Shown here one piece after another: positions 1 to 8,842 of a stretch of DNA of 64,000 bases. Within the stretch, counting starts at the first letter, position 1. The number at the start of each line of letters is the position of its first letter. The translations under genes and the position numbers were made by a program. The notes under the pieces were generated by a model. It saw only the letters and a program-made list of their open reading frames with translations, was not told the DNA's origin and did no database searches. Source of the DNA: Paenarthrobacter sp. PH39-S1 (lineage in GTDB: Bacteria > Actinomycetota > Actinomycetes > Actinomycetales > Micrococcaceae); contig NZ_JASISR010000011.1 in NCBI RefSeq assembly GCF_030063245.1, forward strand, positions 65,531 through 129,530, read 5' to 3'.

Positions 1-2
1 GG

Positions 3-632
3 TTGGGCCGGGGCCCGAAGGCCCTCCTTGCGTTCCGGGGAACAACGCTGGTTGAGCATCTGGCCGGCGTGCTCCGCGCGGGCGGCTGCCGGGACGTCGT
101 CGTCGTACTGGGCGCGGATGCTCAGCTGGTCCGGTCCCGCACCGATCTGCGGTCCTACCGGATCCTCGAGAACCCGCGCTGGGCGGAGGGCATGAGCACC
201 TCGTTCCGGCTGGGCATCGGCGCTGCCCATCCCGGGAACCACGTGCTGGTGGCGCTCGTGGATCAGCCCGCACTCACCGCTGCGACGGTGACCCGACTGC
301 TGGAGGCGCACCGGGGCGGAAGGGTGACCGCCGCCGGGTACATCCCCTCCCCCGAAAGCGCGCCCGCCAACAGTGCTTCCAGCGACAGCCCGTCCTCTCA
401 CGGCGCATCCCCGGACAGTGCGTCCTCCTGCAGCGCAGCGGTCCTGCAGCGCGGGCATCCGGTCCTTTTCGATTCATCTCTGGCCCGGCAGGCGGCTGCT
501 GTAGCGTCCGGAGACTCTGGCGCCCGTACTTTCCTGCGGACCAACCCAGGGCTAGTGGATCTGATCGACTGCTCGGACCAGTCCGACGGTGCCGACGTTG
601 ACACCGTCGCGGGCCTGCATCTGCTGGGCTGA
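3..632 (+). CDS. MocA/MobA-like molybdenum cofactor nucleotidyltransferase (5' partial)
   Basis: The reading frame is open at the window edge, so the start codon and the usual LAAGxGxRMG opening are missing. The visible part begins GRGPKALLAF, which matches the end of the MobA/MocA signature, and continues with a DQPAL motif, the metal-binding aspartate region of this NTP-transferase fold. Family members transfer CMP or GMP to molybdopterin; next to a molybdenum hydroxylase operon, CMP transfer (MocA role) is the best inference. The protein carries an unusual Ser/Ala-rich insertion around residues 115-148, between the AAGY and GHPVLF motifs, which normally lie close together. Its 3' end overlaps the convergent hydroxylase gene by 81 bases. 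Confidence 0.8.
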   Translation: MGRGPKALLAFRGTTLVEHLAGVLRAGGCRDVVVVLGADAQLVRSRTDLRSYRILENPRWAEGMSTSFRLGIGAAHPGNHVLVALVDQPALTAATVTRLLEAHRGGRVTAAGYIPSPESAPANSASSDSPSSHGASPDSASSCSAAVLQRGHPVLFDSSLARQAAAVASGDSGARTFLRTNPGLVDLIDCSDQSDGADVDTVAGLHLLG

Positions 633-3392
633 GCCGACGTCCGCCAAGCCAGCGTCCCGCAGGCCCAGATAGATCCTGTCCCGCGCCAGCGGCAGCTCGG
701 TGAACCTGACCCCGGTGGCGTTCCGGATCGCGTTGGCCAGCGCTGGCGCCACCGGGTTGAACGGGCTCTCACTCATGGACTTCGCTCCGAGCGGACCCAA
801 CTCGTCCGAGGTTTTGGCAAAATAGACCTCGCTGCGCGGCACATCCGCGAACGTGGGCAGGTGATACTGCCGAAAAATTTTCGTCTCCACCGCCCCTTCC
901 GCGCCAACCACCACGTCCTCGTAGAGCGCCGCACCCATAGCCTGCGCAATGCCGCCCTCCACCTGGCCGCGGCACTGCATCGGATTCACCACCACACCGG
1001 CGTCGGCCGCCTGGACGCTTTGCATGATCCGCAGCTCGCCCGTGCCTGAATTCACCGCCACCCGGAAACCGTGCACATTGAAGGCCACGGACCGCGGGCT
1101 GCCACCCCAACGTCCCTGCGCCAGCAGCGGCGTTCCGGCGGCCTCGGCGTGCCGGTACAGCTCCTCCAGCGGGATGCGGACGCCGGCGCAACCGACCGAG
1201 CCGGAGTCCAGCCGGCAGTCCGACACGTCCGCGCCGCTGATAACGGCGGCGGACTTCAGCAGTATGCAGGCGAGTTCCTCCGCCGCAGCCAGCGATGCCT
1301 TGCCCGCCACCACGGTGCCGGTGGAACCGAATGCCCCGCTGTCATGGCCGACGACGTCGGTATCGGACTGCCGGACCAGGACCCGGTCCGCCGTGGTCCC
1401 CAGCGCGGTGGCCACCAACTGGGCGTGCACCGTCGTCGTGCCGTTACCGAACTCCGCTGTGCCCACGCTTGCCTGGTAACAACCGTCCGGCAGCAGCGCC
1501 ACCGTGGCCTCGGCAAAATGGCCGCGCGGCGGCACCGTGTCGATCATGGACACCGCGGACCCTTCGCCGACCAGCCACCCCGGCCCGGGATCATCAACGC
1601 CGGCCGCCCGCTCCCGTTCGCGGCCGCGCGCCAACGCGTCCGCGGTCAGTGCAATGCACTGGTCCAGCCCGTAGCTGCCCGGCAGCAGGATCACATCCTC
1701 CTCCGGCTCCGGCTGGGTGGACAACATCACGTCCCCCTTGGCGATGATGTTGCGCCGGCGGAACTCCATCGGGTCCATCCCGATGCCCGCCGCTAGCTCA
1801 TCCATTGCGGATTCGACGGCGAAGATCATCTGGCTCAGACCATAACCGCGGAAGGCACCGGCCGGAACCGTGTTCGTGTAGACGGCGTGGGCGTCCACCT
1901 TCTTGTTGGCGCAGCGGTAAATGGCAATGGATTCACCGCAGCCGTGGAACATTACGCCGGGGGCGTGGTTGCCGTAGGCACCTGTGTTGGTGACAACGTC
2001 GAAGGACAGCGCGGTCAGCGTTCCGTCGCGGCGCGCGCCGGCCCGGACATGGATCCGGAAGGGGTGCCGGGTGGTGGCCGCGGTGAATTGTTCTTCGCGC
2101 GTGAATTCCAGCTGCACCGGGCGTTTCAGCTTCAGCGCAGCGAGCGCCACGATGTCCTCGGTGAGCATTTCCTGTTTACCGCCGAATCCGCCGCCCACCC
2201 GTTCGCAGATCACCCGGACCTCTTCCGGCGGCAGGCCGAAGACGCGGCAGAGTGCCCGCCGGGTCAGGAAGGGCACCTGCGTTGAGGTGCGCAGCACCAG
2301 GCGGTCGGCGGCGTCGAAATAGGCAATGGCGGCGTGCGTTTCCAGGGCAGCGTGCTGCACGCGCTGGGTCCGGTAGGTGTTTTCGTGGACAAAGTCTGCA
2401 CCAGCAAGCCCGGCCTCCACATCCCCCAGCTCGCTGTGCAGTTCCGCCACCACGTTGTGTTCGGGGCGCGAAATGCGGGACTCCAGCGGATCCTTTTCCC
2501 CGTGGATCACCGGCGCCCCCGGCCTCATGGCCGCCACCGGATCGAACACCGCCGGCAGCACCTGGTAGTCAACGCGGAGCCTGCGCACTCCCTCTTCGGC
2601 CGCGCCGACGCTGTCCGCCACCACCGCGGCGACGCGCTGGCCGATGAAGCGGACCACGTCGTCGAGCACCCGGGTATCATCCGGATCATCCAGATAGCCC
2701 TCGTGCTGGGCGGTGGAGAAGCACTGGGCGGGGGCGTCCTCGTGGGTGAAAACCGCCTGAACACCGGGCACCCCCAGCGCGTCCGCGGCATCAATGGAAA
2801 GAATGCGGGCGTGCGCGTGCGGCGAGCGCAGCACCTTCAGATGCAGTAGGTCCGGGAGCTCCCCCGCCGGAACATCCAGCGTGTACCGCGCTGCCCCGGT
2901 CACCACGCCCAGACCGGCGGGGGCGGCCACGTTGTCGCCGGCCTGCTGGCGGTCCCCGCCGACATGACAGACCCCGCGGACCGCATCCTCGATGGCGCGG
3001 TAGCCGGTGCAGCGGCAGAGGTTACCCTTGAGGTTCCGGGGCAGGTTCCGCTTCTGTTCCTCATCAAAGGTGGCCGCTGTCATCAGCATTCCGGCGGTGC
3101 AGAACCCGCACTGGAAACCCTGGGCGGCCAGGAAATTCTCCTGCATCGGGTGCAGGCCCTCCGGCGTGGCCAGACCCTCCACGGTGGTGACCTGCCGGCC
3201 ATCGGCGCGGACCGCCGGGTAGATGCAGCTGTGCACCGGTTTCCCGTCCACGTGGACCGTGCAGGCTCCGCAGTCGCCGCCGTCACAGCCCTTCTTGACC
3301 CCCAGGTTGCCCTGCTCACGCAAAAAGGTGCGCAGGCACTGGCCGGGACGGGGCTGGGCGTCCGTGGACGAGCCGTTGATGTCCATCGCCAT
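552..3392 (-). CDS. Xanthine dehydrogenase-type molybdenum hydroxylase, fused [2Fe-2S] and molybdopterin subunits
   Basis: A 946-residue fusion. Residues 1-140 are the iron-sulfur part: C36, C41, C44 and C56 fit the plant-ferredoxin cluster, and C95, C98, C126 and C128 (QCGFC ... LCRCTG) fit the second cluster. From about residue 155 to the end is the molybdopterin-binding part, with the typical GGGFGGKQE and AFRGYG motifs. The arrangement resembles E. coli XdhD and the selenium-dependent xanthine dehydrogenase family rather than the usual three-gene XDH. The start ATG lies 3 bases after the FAD-subunit stop, implying translational coupling. With guanine deaminase and a purine permease in the same operon, xanthine or hypoxanthine oxidation is inferred; substrate is not proven by sequence. 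Confidence 0.9.
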   Translation of the reverse strand: MAMDINGSSTDAQPRPGQCLRTFLREQGNLGVKKGCDGGDCGACTVHVDGKPVHSCIYPAVRADGRQVTTVEGLATPEGLHPMQENFLAAQGFQCGFCTAGMLMTAATFDEEQKRNLPRNLKGNLCRCTGYRAIEDAVRGVCHVGGDRQQAGDNVAAPAGLGVVTGAARYTLDVPAGELPDLLHLKVLRSPHAHARILSIDAADALGVPGVQAVFTHEDAPAQCFSTAQHEGYLDDPDDTRVLDDVVRFIGQRVAAVVADSVGAAEEGVRRLRVDYQVLPAVFDPVAAMRPGAPVIHGEKDPLESRISRPEHNVVAELHSELGDVEAGLAGADFVHENTYRTQRVQHAALETHAAIAYFDAADRLVLRTSTQVPFLTRRALCRVFGLPPEEVRVICERVGGGFGGKQEMLTEDIVALAALKLKRPVQLEFTREEQFTAATTRHPFRIHVRAGARRDGTLTALSFDVVTNTGAYGNHAPGVMFHGCGESIAIYRCANKKVDAHAVYTNTVPAGAFRGYGLSQMIFAVESAMDELAAGIGMDPMEFRRRNIIAKGDVMLSTQPEPEEDVILLPGSYGLDQCIALTADALARGRERERAAGVDDPGPGWLVGEGSAVSMIDTVPPRGHFAEATVALLPDGCYQASVGTAEFGNGTTTVHAQLVATALGTTADRVLVRQSDTDVVGHDSGAFGSTGTVVAGKASLAAAEELACILLKSAAVISGADVSDCRLDSGSVGCAGVRIPLEELYRHAEAAGTPLLAQGRWGGSPRSVAFNVHGFRVAVNSGTGELRIMQSVQAADAGVVVNPMQCRGQVEGGIAQAMGAALYEDVVVGAEGAVETKIFRQYHLPTFADVPRSEVYFAKTSDELGPLGAKSMSESPFNPVAPALANAIRNATGVRFTELPLARDRIYLGLRDAGLADVGSAQQMQARDGVNVGTVGLVRAVDQIH

Positions 3393-3395
3393 GTC

Positions 3396-4382
3396 CTACG
3401 CACCTTCCTGGCGGGTTCCGGCAGGGCCGTTTCCGGCAGGTCTGTCTCCGTCGGAGGTGATTGCGGTGATTCCGTCAAGGTTGTTTCCGGGAGGGAGAAG
3501 CTCGGCGCGGATTTCCTCCGCCAGCCGATAGGTCATATCGCGGCGCCACGCGGGCAGACCGTGGATGTCATCGTGATAGAGCGACTGCGGAATCGCCGCG
3601 TCCAGCGCAGCCCGCAGCCCGTCAGCGGTAGGCACGCCACCGCCGTCGCGCATTCCGCCGCCGTCGGTCAGGCCGGTCGACGACGGCGCAAAGCGCAGCT
3701 TGACCGGGCGCTTTGTCGCGGCCGTGACCGTCAGCACGAAGCCGCCGTCGTCGTCGCGCCGGCCGATCAGCAGCACGCCCGACCGCCCCAGGTTGGACAG
3801 CGACAGCCGGCGGAAGGCTGTCTGCGCGCGCAGGGCGGCGGCCGGCAGGGTAATGCTGCGCAGCAGTTCGCCGGGCGCCAGCGACGTCACGCCGTCTCCG
3901 ACCACCAGCTCTTCGACCGCCACGACGCGCGTGCCGCCGTCGACCGTCCAGATTCTGGCAGTCCCGTCCAAGGCTGCGGTCAGCGACGTCATGGGTCCGG
4001 CCGGCAGCGCGGTGCACAGATTCCCGCCCACCGTGGACATGTTCCAGATTTTGAAGGAGGCCACAAAGGCGTCGCAGCACGGGCGCACCAAGTCAAGCCC
4101 GGGCCACGTCGCCGGCAAATTTGGCTGCCCTGCCACTTCCGCCGTTTCCGCCGATTCCGGTAGGGCATACAGCTCGGCGATGGTGCAGGTAGCGGCCAGC
4201 TCAAGGCCGTCTGCCGTAACGGTGACGGACGTCCAGCCTGCGGCGCTGATGTCCAGCAACCGGCGCAGCACGCTGCTCCCGTAGGAAAACAGCACTGTCC
4301 CGCCGGCCAGCCACGCGTCGCCCGGCCGCCAGCGCCCCGGGTCCGTGGTGTGGATGGTGGATTCGATGGTGTTCATATCCAT
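3396..4382 (-). CDS. FAD-binding subunit of xanthine dehydrogenase
   Basis: This 328-residue protein belongs to the CO dehydrogenase flavoprotein/XDH medium-chain family. It shows the N-terminal FAD motif (LAGGTVL) and the STVGGNLCTALPAG segment, which contacts the flavin in this family. It supplies the FAD domain that the fused iron-sulfur/molybdenum subunit downstream lacks, passing electrons to NAD+. The start at 4382 is preceded by AGGAG at good spacing; a second ATG two codons later is an alternative. It sits between xdhC and the large subunit in one minus-strand operon. Confidence 0.88.
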   Translation of the reverse strand: MDMNTIESTIHTTDPGRWRPGDAWLAGGTVLFSYGSSVLRRLLDISAAGWTSVTVTADGLELAATCTIAELYALPESAETAEVAGQPNLPATWPGLDLVRPCCDAFVASFKIWNMSTVGGNLCTALPAGPMTSLTAALDGTARIWTVDGGTRVVAVEELVVGDGVTSLAPGELLRSITLPAAALRAQTAFRRLSLSNLGRSGVLLIGRRDDDGGFVLTVTAATKRPVKLRFAPSSTGLTDGGGMRDGGGVPTADGLRAALDAAIPQSLYHDDIHGLPAWRRDMTYRLAEEIRAELLPPGNNLDGITAITSDGDRPAGNGPAGTRQEGA

Positions 4383-4407
4383 GCCAAGCTCCTAATGTTG
4401 CGAAAAA

Positions 4408-5637
4408 TCAGTGGTGCGCGGTGGCATGCACGAAAGCAGCGGGCAACGGCCCATCATCGACCCGACCAGCGCCATGGATGGGACCGGCACCATGGCGCAA
4501 CGGGCTGGCACTGCGCTTTCCGGCGCGGGTGGCCAGAATCTCCGCGGTGATGGAAACGGCCACCTCGGCCGGTGTCACCGCGCCCAGGTCCAGGCCGATG
4601 GGTGAATGCAGGCGGTCCAGCCTCGCCGGCGGAACTCCGGCGTCGAGCAGCGCCTCGGTCCGCTGAGCATGGCTGCGCCGCGATCCCATGGCCCCCAGAT
4701 AGGCAACGTCAAGGTCCAGCGCCGCCGTGAGCAGCGGGATATCGAATTTAGGGTCGTGGGTGAGCACGCAGATCACGCTGCGTCCATCCACCCGGCCCGC
4801 CGCGGCCTCCGTCCGCAGGTAGCGGTCCGGCCAGCTGGTGACCACCTCGTCCGCGCGGTCGAAGCGGGGCTGCCCGGAGAAGGCCGGGCGTGCGTCGCAG
4901 AGCGTCACGTGGTAACCGAGCAGCTGCGCGGCCGGCAACAGCGCGGCACCGAAATCATTGGCTCCAAACACAAGGAACCGCGGCGCACTGAGCCGGGATT
5001 CAACGAACAATGTGGGCGGCTCGCCGCAACAATCGGCCGAGTCGGTGGTCAACCGGAGCTGCCCGTTCCAACCCGCGCGCAGCAGCGGTATCAGTTGCGC
5101 GGCGGCCGTTTGCACCGCAACCCCCTCTCCCAGCATGGCGGTCAACCCGGTGATGATGGACTCCGGCTGCACGTTCTGCGGTTCGGAAACGACGACGACG
5201 CCGCCACCGCCTGCGTCGATGCGCCGGATCAGCGCGGCCGCCGCCATCGGGCTGCGCCCGGCTAACGCCGCCAACGCGCCGGCCGTCAACATCGGCCCCG
5301 CGGGAGTCCGTTCTCCCGCGGAGACCGGCTGAACCAGCACCTCGAGACTGCCTCCGCAGGTCAGCCCGACAGCGAGCGCGTCGGAGTCGGGGTAACCGAA
5401 ATGCCGCCGGCTCGACTCACCGCTGGCAATCGCTTCGAAGGCGGCCTCGACGACGGCGCCTTCGATGCAGCCGCTCGAGAGACTGCCCGTCAGCGCACCG
5501 TCCGGGCTCACCAGCATGGACGTCCCGAGCGCCCGCGGCACCGAACCCGTTGCTCCCACGATGGTGGCGACGGCGTACGGGCGGCCGTCGCCGGACTCTG
5601 CCAGCAGTGCCAGCAGCGAATCCAGAAGATCCAACAT
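4408..5637 (-). CDS. xdhC: XdhC/CoxI family molybdenum hydroxylase maturation protein
   Basis: XdhC-type proteins bind molybdopterin cytosine dinucleotide, promote its sulfuration and insert it into the hydroxylase. The 409-residue protein has the N-terminal XdhC/CoxI domain with ATIVGATGSVPR and the conserved SGCIEG motif, and a C-terminal XdhC Rossmann domain (FGANDFGAALLPAAQLLGYHVTLCD, then AYLGAMGSRRSHAQR). The start was placed at 5637, because an AGGAGGA ribosome site lies upstream and the first residues then read MLDLLDSL; a longer reading to 5730 would add an unlikely basic leader. It is followed by the FAD subunit after 25 bases. Confidence 0.88.
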   Translation of the reverse strand: MLDLLDSLLALLAESGDGRPYAVATIVGATGSVPRALGTSMLVSPDGALTGSLSSGCIEGAVVEAAFEAIASGESSRRHFGYPDSDALAVGLTCGGSLEVLVQPVSAGERTPAGPMLTAGALAALAGRSPMAAAALIRRIDAGGGGVVVVSEPQNVQPESIITGLTAMLGEGVAVQTAAAQLIPLLRAGWNGQLRLTTDSADCCGEPPTLFVESRLSAPRFLVFGANDFGAALLPAAQLLGYHVTLCDARPAFSGQPRFDRADEVVTSWPDRYLRTEAAAGRVDGRSVICVLTHDPKFDIPLLTAALDLDVAYLGAMGSRRSHAQRTEALLDAGVPPARLDRLHSPIGLDLGAVTPAEVAVSITAEILATRAGKRSASPLRHGAGPIHGAGRVDDGPLPAAFVHATAHH

Positions 5638-5800
5638 GACTGTATTATTCCTCCTCCGCGGGTGGTGCGGCCTTGAATCCCGGTTTGGCGTGTGGGCCGC
5701 GGGCCTGGACATCGCCTGTGGGTCGCGCATCTGGTCGGGTAGGGGCAGGCACGCGGCGCGGCTCCGGGAGGGACCCCCCGAACCGCGCAGCGCCTACGTC

Positions 5801-7300
5801 CTAGCCGCCCATCCAGGCAGCGATCGGCCCACGGGCAAAATAGACCAGGAAACCGGCCGCAACCACCCACATCAGCGGATGGATCTTTTTCCCCTTGCCC
5901 GAAGCACCCCGGACCACCACCCAGCTGATGAACCCCACGCCGATTCCGTTAGCAATCGAGTAGGTCAGCGGCATGGTGACAATCGTCAGAAAGACCGGCA
6001 GGGCCACCGAGAACTTCTTGAAGTTAATCTCCCGGATCTGGGCCACCATCATGGCACCAACCGCCACCAGCGCCGCTGCGGCAACCTCTATGGGCACCAC
6101 CGCGGTGAGCGGCGTCAGGAACATAGAGCCCAGGAACAACAGGCCCGTGACCACCGAGGCCAGTCCCGTGCGGGCGCCCTCGCCAATCCCGGCGGCGGAA
6201 TCCACATAGACCGTGTTCGATGATCCGCTGGTCATTCCGCCGGCGACGGCGCCGATCCCCTCGACGATGAACGCGGACTTCAGCCGGGGGAAAGTCCCGC
6301 GCTTGTCCGCCAGTCCCGCACTCTTGGCCAGTCCCGTCATCGTTCCCATCGCATCGAAGAAGTTCGTGAAAACCAGGGTGAAGACGAGCATGGTGGCCGC
6401 GAGCGCCCCCAGCCGGCCGAAGGCTCCGAAGAGATCGAAGTGTCCCAGCAGCCCGAAGTCCGGCACGGATACGAGCGTTCCGGAGAGCTCCGGCTTGTTC
6501 AGATGCCAGCCGCCCGCGTTGGACGGTCCGGACGAACCGATCCGGAAGACCGACTCGATGACGACGGCGGCGATGGTGCTCACGATGATGCCGATCAGCA
6601 GACCGCCCTGAACCTTGCGCGCCAGCAGGATCCCGATCAGCAGCAGGGCGCCGACGAAGACCAGGGTCGGCACCGAGGTGATGGAGCCGCCGTCGCCCAA
6701 CTGAACGGGCGGCCCGCCCTTAGTCGGCCGGACAAAGCCGGAATCGACAAATCCAATGAAGGCGATGAACAGACCGATGCCCACGGTGATGGCGGCTTTA
6801 AGTTCGCGCGGCACCGCCCGGAAAATGGCCGTCCGCGCGCCGGTGATGCCGAACAGCACGATCAGGACGCCGTTAATCACCACCAGTCCCATGGCTTCCG
6901 GCCAGGTCACCTCGCCGATGACGGAGACAGCAAGGAAGGAATTGATGCCCAGGCCTGCCGCCAGTCCGAACGGCAGGTTCGCCACGATGCCGAACAGGAT
7001 CGTCATGACCCCGGCCGTCAGACCAGTGACGGCGCCGACCTGCGCCGCCGGCAACCAGCCGCCGGCCACATCCACCGGCGCGGTCGACGCATTGAGGCCG
7101 CCCAAAATCAACGGGTTGAGGATGACGATGTAGGCCATCGTGAAGAAGGTGACCAGCCCGCCGCGCATTTCCCTGGCAATGGTTGAGCCGCGCTCGGCGA
7201 CCTGGAAGAAGCGGTCCAGCCGGGGAAACGCCCGCACGCGGCCCTTGCCTGTGGCTGAGGCGGGGTTCTGCTCTTCGCTTGTTTTCGTCAGAAGTGTCAT
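5801..7300 (-). CDS. NCS2 family purine permease (AzgA/PbuG-type)
   Basis: A 499-residue integral membrane protein with about 12-13 hydrophobic segments. The start region FFTMAYIVILNPLIL and the GLAAGLGINSFLAV segment are hallmarks of the AzgA branch of nucleobase:cation symporter-2, which imports adenine, guanine or hypoxanthine rather than xanthine/urate. Its place between guanine deaminase (15 bases upstream) and the hydroxylase genes makes guanine/hypoxanthine uptake the likely role. About 160 bases separate its stop from xdhC; no clear terminator was seen there. Confidence 0.87.
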   Translation of the reverse strand: MTLLTKTSEEQNPASATGKGRVRAFPRLDRFFQVAERGSTIAREMRGGLVTFFTMAYIVILNPLILGGLNASTAPVDVAGGWLPAAQVGAVTGLTAGVMTILFGIVANLPFGLAAGLGINSFLAVSVIGEVTWPEAMGLVVINGVLIVLFGITGARTAIFRAVPRELKAAITVGIGLFIAFIGFVDSGFVRPTKGGPPVQLGDGGSITSVPTLVFVGALLLIGILLARKVQGGLLIGIIVSTIAAVVIESVFRIGSSGPSNAGGWHLNKPELSGTLVSVPDFGLLGHFDLFGAFGRLGALAATMLVFTLVFTNFFDAMGTMTGLAKSAGLADKRGTFPRLKSAFIVEGIGAVAGGMTSGSSNTVYVDSAAGIGEGARTGLASVVTGLLFLGSMFLTPLTAVVPIEVAAAALVAVGAMMVAQIREINFKKFSVALPVFLTIVTMPLTYSIANGIGVGFISWVVVRGASGKGKKIHPLMWVVAAGFLVYFARGPIAAWMGG

Positions 7301-7315
7301 GGAGATCGCCGGCGC

Positions 7316-7801
7316 CTAGTAATCGATCCGGGTGTCGCTGGCCAGCCATGCTTTGAACGGCGCCAGTGGGCTCGTTTCCTCCGGGGTCAACCGGCGCACC
7401 GGCATCGACCGCAGTTCCACCGGCGTTTCGAAATAGTCGTAGAAGACGGCGTCATCGAAGCCGGCCCGCGCCGCATCGTGCCGGTCGGCCGCGAAGATGA
7501 CCTGGTCAATGCGCGCCCAAAGCGCCGAAGCCAGGCACATGGGGCATGGCTCGCAGCTGGTGTAAAGGGTGGCTCCGGTCAGATCAAAGGTTCCGGATCC
7601 GGCACAAGCCGCCCGGATAGCGGTGACTTCCGCGTGTGCGGTGGGGTCATTGGTGGCCGTGACCCGGTTGAGTCCTTCGAACGCCCGGCCTTCGGCGGTG
7701 ACGACGACGGCGCCGAACGGGCCGCCGTTGTTGTGGACGTTCCGGGTGGCCAGGTCAATGGCCTGGACCAGATAGGTTTCGAGCTCAGCTGCAGATTTCA
7801 T
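7316..7801 (-). CDS. guaD: Guanine deaminase (cytidine deaminase fold)
   Basis: A 161-residue deaminase with the zinc site H56-A-E58 and PC86-x-x-C89, E58 being the proton shuttle. The sequence TSCEPCPMCLASALWA and the C-terminal FDDAVFYDYFETP are typical of the small Bacillus GuaD-type guanine deaminases. It converts guanine to xanthine, feeding the downstream hydroxylase. An AAGGAAG site precedes the ATG. It is the first gene of the minus-strand purine operon, whose promoter must lie in 7802-8036. Confidence 0.9.
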   Translation of the reverse strand: MKSAAELETYLVQAIDLATRNVHNNGGPFGAVVVTAEGRAFEGLNRVTATNDPTAHAEVTAIRAACAGSGTFDLTGATLYTSCEPCPMCLASALWARIDQVIFAADRHDAARAGFDDAVFYDYFETPVELRSMPVRRLTPEETSPLAPFKAWLASDTRIDY

Positions 7802-8036
7802 GGCGACTTCCTTGCGTCAGAAGCAGCCCGGCCGCGCAGATGGTACGCGGTGTAACGGCGAGTCAGGAGCGGCCCGGCAGCTTCAGTGAGTATGAAGGTT
7901 CAGTTACCCGGTAGATAGCATTCCGCTGAAGGTATGCCCGCCTGTGGCTGAAGACGACACTAACAGCAAATTGTGACTGGCACCATACTTTCTTTGAAAC
8001 TTTTTTCTCGACAGACGAAATATTTTGACGGCGACG

Positions 8037-8669
8037 TTAGTGGTGGGCGGTCCGCCTCTGAATCGCGTCCAGCTGCTGGGCCAGCCCATTCATCACGATG
8101 CGCAGCCCATAGTCGAAAGCTTCATCCGAGCGCTGCTGGGTGCTCGGCGGCGGCGTCGCCAGGGCGGCGGCCAAGGCGGGTCCGGCCTGATCCCCCGGCG
8201 TCCATACCACTTCAGGGGCGGCAACGTCGAGCGCCGAGCCGAGCACGAAGCTGTCCAGCGTGGTAATCGCCTTCAGCACTTCCACCGGATCAAAACCGGC
8301 GTCGGTCAGCACCTCCGCCAGCAGGTTGTACATCCGGGTGGTGGCTGGGTGGGAGACCGGGTAAGCGGTCAGCAGCGGAATCAACCGTGGGTGGCGTGCA
8401 TAGCTGTTGTGATACTGCCGGCAGATCTCGGTAACTGTGGCGTACCAGTCGGAGCCGTGGTGCGGCAGGTGAATGTGGTCGGAGGCCAATCCGCGCATGA
8501 GTTCCACGATCTCGGCCCGGCCGGACACGTGGTTGTACAGCGAGGACGGCCGGACGCCCAACTTTGCGGCGAGGCCGGGGATGGTGAACTCCCCGCTGTG
8601 GTCAACCAGTGCCAGAGCGCTCTTCGCGATTCTCTCCACGGATAACAGTGGCGTCAACGGGCGAGCCAT
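8037..8669 (-). CDS. TetR family transcriptional regulator
   Basis: A 210-residue regulator with an N-terminal helix-turn-helix (LAAKLGVRPSSLYNHVSGRAEIVELM) and a C-terminal ligand domain of the TetR_C type seen in TetR-like proteins with a WHG-like domain. The start at 8669 is supported by AAGGAG five bases upstream. It is divergent from the agmatine operon, and a perfect dyad lies between the two start codons, so it probably represses that operon and itself, with agmatine, carbamoylputrescine or putrescine as possible inducer. The inducer is inference. Confidence 0.85.
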   Translation of the reverse strand: MARPLTPLLSVERIAKSALALVDHSGEFTIPGLAAKLGVRPSSLYNHVSGRAEIVELMRGLASDHIHLPHHGSDWYATVTEICRQYHNSYARHPRLIPLLTAYPVSHPATTRMYNLLAEVLTDAGFDPVEVLKAITTLDSFVLGSALDVAAPEVVWTPGDQAGPALAAALATPPPSTQQRSDEAFDYGLRIVMNGLAQQLDAIQRRTAHH

Positions 8670-8774
8670 GGTGCTCCTTGAATAGATGGCAGATGGTTGC
8701 CGGGATGGATGCCTACCTTCGAATCTATCAATTCCCGGAACAAGCTCTTGCATCCATTCGCCGCTGCCTCCATA

Positions 8775-8797
8775 ATAAAACGAATGGTATTCGTTTT
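8775..8797. promoter_or_regulatory. TetR-type operator, perfect 10-3-10 dyad
   Basis: The arms TAAAACGAAT and ATTCGTTTTA are exact reverse complements separated by GGT. The site is AT-rich in a GC-rich background and lies in the divergent promoter region between the TetR gene and the carbamoylputrescine amidase gene, 46 bases before the amidase start. Size and position are typical of a TetR operator. Confidence 0.8.
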
Positions 8798-8842
8798 ACG
8801 TGAGCCAACTCTCATTGTGGCCACTCCCGTCAGGAGCCAAGC

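Noticed and set aside
2964..4163. Plus-strand 399-codon open frame opposite the hydroxylase and FAD genes
   Set aside because: It is antisense to two well-conserved proteins and its translation is a composition-driven shadow rich in Arg, Gly and Gln.
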